A stretch of 64,000 nucleotides of DNA from Ewingella allii (GTDB lineage Bacteria; Pseudomonadota; Gammaproteobacteria; Enterobacterales; Enterobacteriaceae), in the NCBI RefSeq assembly GCF_044430645.1, contig NZ_JAWUDN010000001.1:434001-498000 (forward strand). Direction: 5' to 3'. This document shows, one piece after another, positions 16,756 through 24,886 of this stretch (its first letter is position 1; each line of letters begins with the position of its first letter). A program made the position numbers and the translations under genes. Below the pieces are notes generated by a model, which worked only from the letters and a program-made list of their open reading frames with translations, did not search any database and was not told where the DNA came from.

Positions 16756-16797
16756 CCCTGATCGCCTCACCGGGGTGAGTTATGGCGAGATCACGGG
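16756..16797 (+). promoter_or_regulatory. Structured leader upstream of the FEYRNW gene
   Basis: A nearly continuous hairpin: CCC/GGG, TGATC/GATCA, GCC/GGC and TCAC/GTGA segments are nested, interrupted only by small bulges. It ends 35 bases before the ATG at 16832 and so would lie in that gene's 5' untranslated RNA. No known riboswitch is recognised. Confidence 0.45.
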
Positions 16798-16831
16798 TAG
16801 AATAAGCAGAGATCGACATTTAAGGGGGCGT

Positions 16832-17095
16832 ATGATGACGTTTATCAACAATGAATTTGAATATCGTAACTGGATCATCGAAGAAATCTTTCAGGTCAGT
16901 GCGGTGAGCGAAGCCTCTGAATTCGCTGATCAAGAAGTTGATGATTTTATCTTCGACGCGCGCCCGGTGGCTTATCCCTGTATCGCCGTCATGATCCAAA
17001 CGCCGGGCCAGCCGGGCGTTTGCGAGCCTCGCTTCGTCTATAAGGAGCAGGTGTTTGAGTGGGCGCACCAGATGGGGTTTGGCTTCGACAGCTAA
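16832..17095 (+). CDS. Small conserved protein with FEYRNW and VAYPC motifs (paralogue 1)
   Basis: 87 residues from ATG 16832, preceded by AAGGGGG. Acidic and soluble; motif FEYRNWIIEEIFQV near the start, then DDFIFDARPVAYPCIAVMIQ in the middle and KEQVFEWAHQMGF at the end. The gene at 18689 encodes a paralogue with the same three blocks in the same order. I do not recognise the family; the fold is probably mixed alpha/beta. It has an unusually structured leader. Confidence 0.8.
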   Translation: MMTFINNEFEYRNWIIEEIFQVSAVSEASEFADQEVDDFIFDARPVAYPCIAVMIQTPGQPGVCEPRFVYKEQVFEWAHQMGFGFDS

Positions 17096-17154
17096 GCTAT
17101 GCTTTAACCCTGAGCGCAAAGCTCAGGGTGATGTCTCCAGCTTTTCAACGCCAG

Positions 17155-17367
17155 TTAGACGTTTTTACGATCAATCTTCTCCTCTCCCCAGAACAAGTGA
17201 TCTTCCTTGGTTTTTGCGAAAGCGATAGGCAGAACTTCATCATTACCTTCTTCCCAAATCTTCTGTGCCAGCACTTCATCGTTGTCCGCTAGCTCGAAAA
17301 TGGCTTCAGCAATCTCATGTGACGTTTCACGCGTGTTGGCCCAGGCTTTGATATTTGATGTGGTCAT
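17155..17367 (-). CDS. yccJ: YccJ family protein
   Basis: 70 residues matching E. coli YccJ: SHEIAEAIFELADNDEVLAQ, KIWEEGNDEVL, AFAKTKEDHLFWGE and the C-terminal DRKNV. Cytoplasmic, function unknown; in E. coli it is co-transcribed with wrbA, which is absent here. GGAGT lies before the ATG. Convergent with the preceding small gene. Confidence 0.93.
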   Translation of the reverse strand: MTTSNIKAWANTRETSHEIAEAIFELADNDEVLAQKIWEEGNDEVLPIAFAKTKEDHLFWGEEKIDRKNV

Positions 17368-17545
17368 TTGTCACTCCCGTGGTTTGCTTAAACTAAAAAT
17401 AGCTCTCCCTTTAACTATGGTAGGCGATGGCGGGGTAAGCAAACCTGTTCGCTCACAAAACGTCCATCATGGTGTTTTTGCCGTCGGTAGGCACTATATG
17501 TGGTGACAAAATGTGCCCGCGAGCTGAGAAAGAGGAGCGTCATTT

Positions 17546-17590
17546 ATGGCCGTGGTTTATACTCAACGGGCTTTTGATAATTTAAGGTGA
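17546..17590 (+). CDS. Possible 14-residue leader peptide
   Basis: ATG at 17546 with a strong AGAGGAG site about eight bases upstream; the peptide is MAVVYTQRAFDNLR. Its TGA lies inside the AAGGTGA ribosome-binding site of the next gene, whose ATG is six bases further on. This is the arrangement expected for translational coupling. No run of regulatory codons is obvious. Confidence 0.45.
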   Translation: MAVVYTQRAFDNLR

Positions 17591-17595
17591 AGAGA

Positions 17596-17727
17596 ATGAG
17601 CGACGATATTTTTGATTTTGACATTGATGCAGCATTAGAAAAAGCGGAAGAGAAAGCAGCCGAAAAGGCCTCTGCCGTGCCTGAAGTGGTTCAGGATGAA
17701 AGTGACTGCGAAGGCTGCAAGATTTAA
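17596..17727 (+). CDS. Small acidic protein with a C-terminal Cys-x2-Cys motif
   Basis: 43 residues starting MSDDIFDFDIDAALEKAEEK and ending ESDCEGCKI. The middle is a charged helix; the tail holds two cysteines two residues apart, suggesting metal binding or redox function (inference). A strong terminator follows. AAGGTGA provides the ribosome-binding site and overlaps the stop codon of the upstream 14-codon frame. Not recognised as a named protein. Confidence 0.72.
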   Translation: MSDDIFDFDIDAALEKAEEKAAEKASAVPEVVQDESDCEGCKI

Positions 17728-17773
17728 TTTCAGCCCCAAGCCGCAAAACATCTGCTTTACATATCAATAAAAG

Positions 17774-17795
17774 AACCGCCTCGGCGGTTTTTTTT
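17774..17795 (+). terminator. Terminator of the small acidic protein gene
   Basis: AACCGCC-TC-GGCGGTT hairpin followed by eight T. Confidence 0.88.
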
Positions 17796-17987
17796 ATGGC
17801 TGAAATTTACAGCAGAAAGTGAAATATCCCTTGTGTGTTATAGCCTTGCGAAAAGGCTTTTTATGTCGTTTTTGATGCAAATGTAAGGAGAGTGTGAGGG
17901 CTGAGTAAATGGGATAAATTCCTATAGAACAGTAAGATAGCTGGCAGTAATTTGAACCTACCTGATAAGCAGGTCGTGAGGTTTCGA

Positions 17988-18329
17988 ATGAAAAAAATAG
18001 TGTTAGTTCTCGCTGTCATGCTGAGTTTACCGGCTCTCGCTCATGCCAACGTTGAGATAGGCATAAATGTTCCAGGCGTCTCTTTGCACATTGGCGATCG
18101 TGATAACCGGGGTTATTACTGGGACGGCGGTGGCTGGCGTGATCCAGGCTGGTGGGACCACCACTATCGCGACAATGGCTATGGTCACTGGGTGTACTAC
18201 GAGCCAGCGCCGCCGACGCGTTATTGGCATCACGATCACTATTGGCGTGAGGGGCCTCCTCCTGGTTATTGGCACCGTGGGCCTCCTCCGGGTTACTGGC
18301 ATGAAGGGCCGCCTCCAGGACGCTGGTAA
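17988..18329 (+). CDS. Exported DUF2502 family protein with Pro/Trp-rich C-terminal repeats
   Basis: 113 residues from ATG 17988 (GTGAGG site). A signal peptide MKKIVLVLAVMLSLPALAHA is followed by a mature start NVEIGINVPGVSLHIGDRD, then YYWDGGGWRDPGWW, the pattern of the DUF2502/YpeC family. The C-terminal third is repetitive: GPPPGYWH occurs in three tandem variants. Periplasmic or cell-surface location is expected. Function unknown; the His/Trp/Tyr-rich tail could bind metal or glycan (speculation). Single gene. Confidence 0.85.
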   Translation: MKKIVLVLAVMLSLPALAHANVEIGINVPGVSLHIGDRDNRGYYWDGGGWRDPGWWDHHYRDNGYGHWVYYEPAPPTRYWHHDHYWREGPPPGYWHRGPPPGYWHEGPPPGRW

Positions 18330-18688
18330 TATTATCTCTTTGTCATTCAAGAATTTGAGAACAGGGTTGGCGGTGGGAATGCTGCGGCATTTGTAACGTC
18401 AATTCTGTTCTTCTTCTTTTGGCGCTTTAGATCTACTTTGCAACATAATCGATATGTTTCTCTTTCAATAATTCATGCTGTTTATTAATTGATGTGTGTG
18501 CATAATTCTTTGTTATATAAAGAATTTATTTTTCATTTCGGGCGTAAATGTTGCTTGCTAGTTGGTCGCTATATTGTTAATTTTCTGTTGCACAGATCAG
18601 CAACGGATGGCTCGATTATTTCTCACCTCATGATTTGCTCTAATGAAAGAGGCATGTAGGTGATATTCCCAACATTGAGAACATCCTC
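18330..18688. other. AT-rich intergenic region with a perfect inverted repeat
   Basis: 359 bases without a credible ORF. At 18504-18526 AATTCTTT and AAAGAATT flank a seven-base spacer, followed by TATTTTTC; this may be a weak terminator of the DUF2502 gene or a protein-binding site. The promoter of the 18689 gene must lie in the second half. Confidence 0.5.
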
Positions 18689-18946
18689 ATGTTTATGATT
18701 AAAAGCGATTTTGAATACCGCAACTGGATGATGAAAACCTATTTCCGTCTTGATGGCATACATGGCGAAAGCCTGTTGACCGATGAAGAACTGGAAGATT
18801 TCTTGTTTGAGAGCAAACCGGTAGCCTACCCGTGTCTGGCGATGATCACTCCTTCTAGCACTCAGCCATTAGAGAATGAAATTTCCTATATCTACCGGGA
18901 GCAGATCAGCCTATGGGCTAGAGAGATGGGCGTGTTGAAGTGTTGA
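18689..18946 (+). CDS. Small conserved protein with FEYRNW and VAYPC motifs (paralogue 2)
   Basis: 85 residues; ATG at 18689, with another ATG two codons on. It shares with the protein at 16832 the blocks FEYRNWMMKTYFRL, a central acidic FLFESKPVAYPCLAMI, and a final YREQISLWAREMG. The overall identity looks like roughly half the positions by eye, so the two are ancient paralogues and not a recent duplication. Followed by a strong terminator. Function unknown. Confidence 0.78.
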   Translation: MFMIKSDFEYRNWMMKTYFRLDGIHGESLLTDEELEDFLFESKPVAYPCLAMITPSSTQPLENEISYIYREQISLWAREMGVLKC

Positions 18947-18975
18947 GAACAAATTAACCTATTGATTACCATGCT

Positions 18976-19000
18976 AAAGCGCTCATCCGAGCGCTTTTTT
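18976..19000 (+). terminator. Terminator of paralogue 2 gene
   Basis: AAAGCGCTC-ATCC-GAGCGCTTT hairpin followed by TTT; may also serve the convergent usp gene. Confidence 0.88.
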
Positions 19001-19010
19001 AGTTTTGGCG

Positions 19011-19463
19011 TTAGTCTTTATTGCCGCGAACTTCCACCAATACCGGACAGGGGGAATGGGCTATCACTTCGGCACTCACCGAACCCGTGAGTAATCGACC
19101 AAACAGCGACTGATGGCGATGGCCCATCAAGATAACTGAGGCATTTTTAATCCGCGCTTCTTCCACCAGAGCCACCTCCGGCGTGCCGACAATGATATTA
19201 CTCACCGCGTTGACCGACCGCGCCCGAAGTTTGGCTAAGGTGTGTTGGACCAACGCCTGCGCGCTGCCTTCTTCATAGTTCGCCGGGGCGTAGTCGGCGG
19301 CCAGTTGGTCAGCCAGTGGATGATTATTTAGCGCGTAGGCCTCATCAACACAGCAGGTGACATACACCGTTGCCGCCGTGCCCGCCGCCAATGTGCAGGC
19401 CAATTCCACCAGATACTCTGTCTGCCTCGAGCCATCTATGGCCAGCAAAATGGTGTCAAACAT
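19011..19463 (-). CDS. Universal stress protein (UspA family)
   Basis: 150 residues from ATG 19463 (AAGGAG upstream). A single Usp domain: MFDTILLAIDGSRQ at the start and the nucleotide-binding loop GHRHQSLFGRLLTGSVSAEV near the end, a variant of the G-x2-G-x9-G-S consensus of ATP-binding members. It is 39 bases downstream of the iclR-type gene on the same strand, so the two are probably co-transcribed. A cytoplasmic stress-response role is typical of the family. Confidence 0.88.
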   Translation of the reverse strand: MFDTILLAIDGSRQTEYLVELACTLAAGTAATVYVTCCVDEAYALNNHPLADQLAADYAPANYEEGSAQALVQHTLAKLRARSVNAVSNIIVGTPEVALVEEARIKNASVILMGHRHQSLFGRLLTGSVSAEVIAHSPCPVLVEVRGNKD

Positions 19464-19502
19464 TTGATTTCTCCTTCTGCTACTGCCTTCCAAATAGCCT
19501 AA

Positions 19503-20267
19503 TTACTTGCCGATTTCACAGAGCAGCGCGGCTTTGCAATTCAGCAGGGCTTGGCGCATTTCGTCTTCTTTGCTGCTCAACCGCGCGGTGGGCAAGATAA
19601 CGGATACCGCGTAGCGGCCAAGGATGGTGTCGAGTGAAACCGCCATAGTGGAAATCCCCTCGACCGTTTCGCCGGTTTCAGTCGAAACGCCGGTTTCCCG
19701 CACTCGGGCCACCTTGGCTAACAAGCTTTTAATGTCGCGTACGGTATTTTCAGTGGCGGGTTCAAAGGTGTCGCCGAGCAGGCTATGAATTTCCTCATCG
19801 GTCTTCAAAGCCAGCAGGGCGCGGCCCGCCGAGGTGCCGTAGATAGGCAAGTTCAGCCCTACGCGCGGCGACACGCGCAGTTCTCGCTCTGCCACCACGT
19901 TGTAAATATTGGCAATTTTGGTGCCGCTGGTGCGGCTCAGGGCGACGGTTTCATTAATATCGTCGCTAAGCTGCTTGAGGTAAGGGGAGGCGATAGCTAT
20001 GACATCCGTATGCACGGTGGACACCAGCCGCAACAGGGTCGGGCCTAATCGTACACCGGCCATGCCCTCCGAGCGCACCAGACCTTCTTCGGCCAGCGCC
20101 GCTACAATGCGTTGCACCGTCGAGCGGGGGAGCTGCACTTCGTTGGCGATGGTGCCGAGGCTCATTCCCTGCGGGTTCTTGCCTAAGGCATTAAGGATTT
20201 TTGCTGCGCGCGAAATGACCTGAATACCGCCACTGCGCTCTTCATCGACCGAATGGTCATCACTCAT
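19503..20267 (-). CDS. IclR-family transcriptional regulator
   Basis: 254 residues. An N-terminal winged helix (IQVISRAAKILNALGKNPQG, then LGTIANEVQLPRSTVQRIVA, about 15-60) and the IclR effector-binding domain (about 80-250, with GTSAGRALLAL and GVSTETGETVEGISTMAVSL). It is divergent from the MFS/HlyD efflux pair; two 19-bp repeats lie in the shared region. IclR proteins often respond to aromatic or short-chain acids. The likely role is repression of the neighbouring exporter and of itself (inference). Confidence 0.92.
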   Translation of the reverse strand: MSDDHSVDEERSGGIQVISRAAKILNALGKNPQGMSLGTIANEVQLPRSTVQRIVAALAEEGLVRSEGMAGVRLGPTLLRLVSTVHTDVIAIASPYLKQLSDDINETVALSRTSGTKIANIYNVVAERELRVSPRVGLNLPIYGTSAGRALLALKTDEEIHSLLGDTFEPATENTVRDIKSLLAKVARVRETGVSTETGETVEGISTMAVSLDTILGRYAVSVILPTARLSSKEDEMRQALLNCKAALLCEIGK

Positions 20268-20350
20268 AACTTGTCCTTTTCATCCATGGCGAATTTTTGC
20301 CGTGCCGAGTTTTGCCAATGTAATGGCTGGGCGCGGAGAAAACAACGTTA

Positions 20351-20415
20351 ATCACATTGCAATACAGTGTCCCGTATTATAGTATTTTCTCGCTGTATCA
20401 CATTGCGATGCAGTG
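20351..20415. promoter_or_regulatory. Two 19-bp direct repeats between the IclR gene and the efflux pair
   Basis: ATCACATTGCAATACAGTG at 20351-20369 and ATCACATTGCGATGCAGTG at 20397-20415 agree at 17 of 19 positions. Each has CAC and GTG as weak inverted ends. A partial third copy, ATCACATCGCG, occurs at 20529-20539, just before the MFS start. They are the best operator candidates for the IclR-type regulator. Confidence 0.65.
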
Positions 20416-20555
20416 CATCATTAAAAAGCGCAGCACCTATAACGCGCTGTGATAAATATAACTTTTCACCTGCCAACACTTCCCATCAGTCAGGGTATTT
20501 TACAGAAAAATTAATCCCTTACCGATGGATCACATCGCGGAGTAAACGCGTAAAC

Positions 20556-22178
20556 ATGAGTCAGACGATGTTAATGAACGGGCCTGTGCCCGGCGTGTCG
20601 CCGCCACCTGCGCCTCCCGTTGCCCAACCTTTTACCCTGCGTCTGATCATTGGAATGGTAGGCGTGCTGATTGCGTCACTATGTTCAGGATTGAACGATC
20701 GCGTGACGGATATCGCGCTGGCAGACGTGCGCGGCGCATTGAGCATCAGCAGCGATCAGGGCTCGTGGCTGATTGGCAGCTATCAGGCGGCCGAGGTCGC
20801 GGCCATGCTGGTAGCCCCCTGGCTGGCGATGACCTTTTCCATTCGCCGCTTTGCAATGGCGACCACCGCGGGCTTTGTGCTGATCGCGATTATCATCCCT
20901 TTTGCCCCGAATTTGCCGATTTTCATTGCACTGCGCGTGGTCCAAGGCGCCTTTGGCGGGGCTTTGCCGCCTTTGCTGATGACCGTCGCACTGCGTTTTC
21001 TGCCGCCACACTTTAAATTATATGGCCTGAGCGCCTATGCCCTGACCGCCACCTTCGGGCCGAATGTCGCCACGTCGTTAGCGGCGCTGTGGACGGACTC
21101 CGTGGGTTGGCAATTTGTTTTCTGGCAGATCGTTCCACCCTGCGTGCTGGGTATTTTTATGATTGGCTATGGACTGCCGCAGGACCCGATCCGTCTGGAA
21201 AGATTCAAGCAGATTGATGCCATCGGCATGCTAACTGGATGCAGCGGGCTGGCCTTGCTAGTACTGACTCTGCAACAGGGAGAGCGGCTGGACTGGTTCA
21301 ATTCCCCGTTGATTACCCTGATGTTTTTCTCAGCAGTGGTCCTGTTGACGCTGTTCGCGGCTAACGAGTGGTATCACCCGCTGCCACTATTCAAATTGCA
21401 GATGCTGCGTCGCCACAATCTTTCCCACGGTCTGCTGACGCTGTTTGGCCTGATGCTGCTGTTTTTGTCCGGCTCGGCTATTCCGTCTGGCTATATGGCG
21501 CAGGTTGAGGGTTTCCGCGCAGTGCAGTTTGGGCCTTTGGCTCTCAGCGTGGGCCTGCCCCAGCTGTTACTTGCCCCTCTTGTCGCCGCCGTTTTGAACA
21601 TGCGCTGGGTTGATAGCCGCTGGATTTTGGCCGCCGGCCTGACGCTGCTCGCGGTTTCTTGCTACTGGGGAAGCCAACTGACGTCGGACTGGTCGCGCGA
21701 CAACTTCTATCTCATTCAGGCGATGCAGGCCTTTGGTCAGCCGATGGCGGTCATGCCGATCCTGATGGGGGCGACCAGCGTGGTGCAGCCGATGGAAGGG
21801 CCATTTGCCTCGGCGATGTTCAACGTCACCCGCGCCATGGGCAGTATTTTTGCCGGCGCCATGATGGAAACCTTCCTCAGCCATCGCCAACAGCTGCACT
21901 CCAATATTTTGCTCAACCACGTCGGCAGCAATAGCTATTTACTCTCCCAGCCTTATGACGGGGCGGGCAGCCACCTCGCGCCGCTGAATCAAGACGGTTC
22001 GGCGGTGTCACCTGAACTCATGCAGCAGTTTGCCGTACAGGTCAGGCACCAAACCCAAGTGCTGGCCTTGTCTGACACCTATCTGGCCTTTATTGCGGTC
22101 GCTGTAGGGCTAGCCCTGCTGACGTTTGTGGTTGCTAAGCGAACTTATCCGCCACAGTCAGTGATGAAGCAGACGTAA
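20556..22178 (+). CDS. MFS multidrug efflux transporter, DHA2 (EmrB/QacA) type
   Basis: 540 residues from ATG 20556; longer upstream frames run through the operator region and are unlikely. About 14 membrane helices, with the family markers GSWLIGSYQAAEVAAMLVAP (helix 2 region) and RVVQGAFGGALPPLLMT (motif C-like region). A proline-rich cytoplasmic N-terminus (PVPGVSPPPAPPVAQP) is unusual. Paired with a HlyD/EmrA adaptor 61 bases downstream, it forms an inner-membrane pump that would need an outer-membrane channel such as TolC. The substrate is unknown; IclR linkage hints at an acidic or aromatic inducer. Confidence 0.88.
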   Translation: MSQTMLMNGPVPGVSPPPAPPVAQPFTLRLIIGMVGVLIASLCSGLNDRVTDIALADVRGALSISSDQGSWLIGSYQAAEVAAMLVAPWLAMTFSIRRFAMATTAGFVLIAIIIPFAPNLPIFIALRVVQGAFGGALPPLLMTVALRFLPPHFKLYGLSAYALTATFGPNVATSLAALWTDSVGWQFVFWQIVPPCVLGIFMIGYGLPQDPIRLERFKQIDAIGMLTGCSGLALLVLTLQQGERLDWFNSPLITLMFFSAVVLLTLFAANEWYHPLPLFKLQMLRRHNLSHGLLTLFGLMLLFLSGSAIPSGYMAQVEGFRAVQFGPLALSVGLPQLLLAPLVAAVLNMRWVDSRWILAAGLTLLAVSCYWGSQLTSDWSRDNFYLIQAMQAFGQPMAVMPILMGATSVVQPMEGPFASAMFNVTRAMGSIFAGAMMETFLSHRQQLHSNILLNHVGSNSYLLSQPYDGAGSHLAPLNQDGSAVSPELMQQFAVQVRHQTQVLALSDTYLAFIAVAVGLALLTFVVAKRTYPPQSVMKQT

Positions 22179-22239
22179 GGCCGAAGAAATTATTAAATGA
22201 CTGATTTATTGCAAAAAATTATGCGCGAGAGAAATTAAA

Positions 22240-23277
22240 ATGATCAAGAAATCTGCAATTCGCCCCGTTTGGCTGCTGGCCTTCGCCATCATCGTGCTGG
22301 TGGTGATCGCCGCATTCTGGGTATTGAGCCGTCAGGGCGAGCCAGAAACCGATGACGCCTTTGTCTCGGCAGACTCCACGCTGGTCGCGCCGCGCATCTC
22401 TGGCACCATTTCGCAGGTGCTGGTGGCGGATAACCAGCAGGTAAAAGCCGGACAGGTGCTGGCGGTGATTGACGACGGCGACTATCGCAATGCTGTGCTC
22501 AGTGCTCAGGCTAATCTAGAAACGGCCAGCGCCCAGCTGCTGAGTTTTACCGCGCAACTGGCCCAGCAGCAGCAAACCATCCTGCAAACCAAGGCGCAGG
22601 TGAATGCGGATAACGCCAATCTGGTGTATGCCCGCCAAAGCGCTGAACGCTACCAGCGATTGCTGCAAAATGGCTCAGGCACGGCCGATCAGCGTGACCA
22701 GTCGGATGCCAATTATCGCGCTAAAGTCGCCCAGCAGCAGAGCGACGTAGCGGCGTCTCAGGCGGCGGAAAAGCAGATTGACGTATTAAAGGCCGGACAG
22801 GCGCAGGCTCAGGCCGCGATTGATTCCGCCAAAAGCCAGTTGGCGCAGGCCAAGTTGAATCTAAGCTATACCCAAATTAAAGCGCCGATTGACGGCACCG
22901 TCGGCCAGCGTTCAGTGCGGGTGGGTGGCTATGTCAGTGCCGGGACGCGCGTGCTGGCGGTGGTCCCGCTGCATCAGGCCTTTGTTATTGCCAACTACCT
23001 TGAAACGCAGTTAGCCGACGTTATGCCAAATCAGAGGGTCAGTATCAAGGTGGATGCACTGCCGGGCGTGGTGTTTTCCGGCAAGGTTGATAGCATCTCT
23101 CCGGCAACCGGCGTGACTTTCTCGCCGATAGCGCCAGATAACGCCACGGGAAATTACACCAAAGTGGTTCAGCGGGTGGCGGTGAAAATCCTGTTAGATC
23201 AGGGCCAAAAGGATTTAGAGCGGCTTAAGGTTGGTATGTCAGTGATACCAACCATCAATACGGCGGCAAAGGGCTAA
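22240..23277 (+). CDS. HlyD/EmrA-family periplasmic adaptor
   Basis: 345 residues. One N-terminal membrane anchor (VWLLAFAIIVLVVIAAFWVL, about 10-29), a barrel-sandwich lipoyl half-motif (VAPRISGTISQVLVADNQQV), a long coiled-coil hairpin (about 95-205, rich in Gln/Ala) and the closing half-motif (YTQIKAPIDGTVGQRSVRVG). This is the membrane fusion protein that links the preceding MFS pump to an outer-membrane channel. A strong terminator follows, closing the two-gene operon. Confidence 0.92.
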   Translation: MIKKSAIRPVWLLAFAIIVLVVIAAFWVLSRQGEPETDDAFVSADSTLVAPRISGTISQVLVADNQQVKAGQVLAVIDDGDYRNAVLSAQANLETASAQLLSFTAQLAQQQQTILQTKAQVNADNANLVYARQSAERYQRLLQNGSGTADQRDQSDANYRAKVAQQQSDVAASQAAEKQIDVLKAGQAQAQAAIDSAKSQLAQAKLNLSYTQIKAPIDGTVGQRSVRVGGYVSAGTRVLAVVPLHQAFVIANYLETQLADVMPNQRVSIKVDALPGVVFSGKVDSISPATGVTFSPIAPDNATGNYTKVVQRVAVKILLDQGQKDLERLKVGMSVIPTINTAAKG

Positions 23278-23305
23278 CAGGTTTTATCTTAAAGATCCCT
23301 CAGAA

Positions 23306-23343
23306 AAAGGCGGCAGCGAATTCATTTCACTGCCGCCTTTTTT
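23306..23343 (+). terminator. Terminator of the MFS-HlyD operon
   Basis: AAAGGCGGCAG and CTGCCGCCTTT arms around a 13-base loop, then TTT; poly-A upstream makes it usable for the convergent opgC too. Confidence 0.85.
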
Positions 23344-23369
23344 GTGGCGTCACTTAGTCAACTGAGTGA

Positions 23370-24554
23370 TTACGAATGCTGTTTCTGCGGCGGGGTGGGG
23401 CCATGGCCACTTTTCTCATGCATGGTCTGCGGCTTGCCGGAGAACAAGAAACGCAGGATCGGAATGCGTTTGTGGATCTCATACAGCATAAAGGCGATAC
23501 CGAAGACAAACACCAGCCCCAGCAGGAAGCCTACCCAGTCGTTATTGATTTTCGGCGTGATAAATGCGCCATAAATCAGCGTCAGCGGGTGGTGAACCAG
23601 ATAGATGAACAGGGAAGAGTTCACCAAATAGGTTATCCACGGCGACTGGAAGTTCAGGACATAGTGGCTGAAGGAGAACACCACGTTGACCATCAAAATG
23701 CCCAGCAGTGAGGTGATAATGGCATCAAGTTCCATCGAGTAAAGCTGCGGCGTGTTGACGTGTTGGTTAAACATGTAGGCCACAAACAGGAACAGGCTGA
23801 CCACGCCGGCCCATCCCGACGGCTTGATGAACAACTCTTTTAGCCAGGTAAACTTGAAGGCAAAGGCGCCGATCACGAAAAATGGCAGATAGAACAGTGT
23901 TTGCATCACCACGAAATTGAATGCGCCATTAGAGAGCAGGTCCGGGGCGAAAATATAAATTGCACGATTAAAAGCCGCGTAAATAAAGCCAATAATTAAA
24001 AATATAATTGAGAGTTTTCCTAAACTATTGGTTTTGTTTTTAATGGCGGAAATACGATTATTCTTAATTTGTTTAATCGATTTAAATAAGTAAAAGCAGA
24101 TGCTGGTCAGTATTACCAGCGTCAATAAGAACCACAAATGAGAAACCATTTCCCATACCGTGATATTAATTTTCTGGTACAGACCCAACTGATCCCAGTT
24201 AGAGAACTTGTCGGTAAATTTCATCAGGAAGTAGAGCTGCGGCAGGGTGATCAGCGGGAAAGCCGCGGCCAGCGGGATTGCCACGCGCTCAAGGCGGACC
24301 TTCAGCCACTTCTGCGAGTCATAGCGCTCGTAGAGCATGTAGGAGAAATAGCCCGAAATGACAAAGAACACCTGCATTCTGAAGGCGTGAATAAAGTCAT
24401 TAAATATGGTCAGTCCATCCGACGGCACAGCACTGTTTACTGCCCAGATGTGGCTGGAGTAAATCAATGATATATGGAATGGAATGCCGAGCAGCATCAA
24501 ATAGGCTCGGATAGAGTCCAAAAAGAACTCGCGCTGTTGAGTTTGTGGTTTCAT
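23370..24554 (-). CDS. opgC: Glucan succinyltransferase OpgC (MdoC)
   Basis: 394 residues; about ten membrane helices of the acyltransferase-3 family. FFLDSIRAYLMLLGIPFHIS (about 10-29) carries the family's His, and MQVFFVISGYFSYMLYERY the second block. It transfers succinyl groups to osmoregulated periplasmic glucans from the inner membrane. Divergent from opgGH, as in E. coli, with 332 bases between. The C-terminal tail ends in a His/Pro-rich cytoplasmic extension. Confidence 0.93.
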   Translation of the reverse strand: MKPQTQQREFFLDSIRAYLMLLGIPFHISLIYSSHIWAVNSAVPSDGLTIFNDFIHAFRMQVFFVISGYFSYMLYERYDSQKWLKVRLERVAIPLAAAFPLITLPQLYFLMKFTDKFSNWDQLGLYQKINITVWEMVSHLWFLLTLVILTSICFYLFKSIKQIKNNRISAIKNKTNSLGKLSIIFLIIGFIYAAFNRAIYIFAPDLLSNGAFNFVVMQTLFYLPFFVIGAFAFKFTWLKELFIKPSGWAGVVSLFLFVAYMFNQHVNTPQLYSMELDAIITSLLGILMVNVVFSFSHYVLNFQSPWITYLVNSSLFIYLVHHPLTLIYGAFITPKINNDWVGFLLGLVFVFGIAFMLYEIHKRIPILRFLFSGKPQTMHEKSGHGPTPPQKQHS

Positions 24555-24886
24555 TACGTATCCGTTGTATGAAGCTTATCCTGATTTTAGTGCTTAAATC
24601 GCGAACAGGTAATTAGAGACTGGTAAGAAAAAGTTTTCGATCCTTACATTAGCTTAATATTCGTCAAAGGAAGAACCTACTATGTTATCGGACAAGTTTC
24701 CATAGCCGGAGTTTCAACGAATTGATATCCTTGTGCCGTTGTGTGCTTAAACGGTTCATCAATGGGATGAACCATCAATCTCTCATGTTGTCGGAAACCT
24801 GACAGTTCAATTAAAATAGACTGAATGAGTTAAGCGCACGTAAAGGAGGGGATGTGCCGGGTAAAAATTTTTCCAAAGGGCCACGT
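24555..24886. promoter_or_regulatory. opgC/opgG intergenic region with inverted repeat
   Basis: It holds both divergent promoters. A perfect 8-bp inverted repeat, GGTTCATC-AATGG-GATGAACC, lies at 24753-24773. A very strong ribosome-binding sequence, AAAGGAGGGG, lies at about 24841-24850, followed by an in-frame GTG at 24854 that could extend opgG by 11 codons. Confidence 0.55.

Noticed and set aside
20367..20555. N-terminal extension of the MFS protein
   Set aside because: The extra 63 codons cover the operator repeats, have no homologous pattern and lack a ribosome-binding site; ATG 20556 is preferred.
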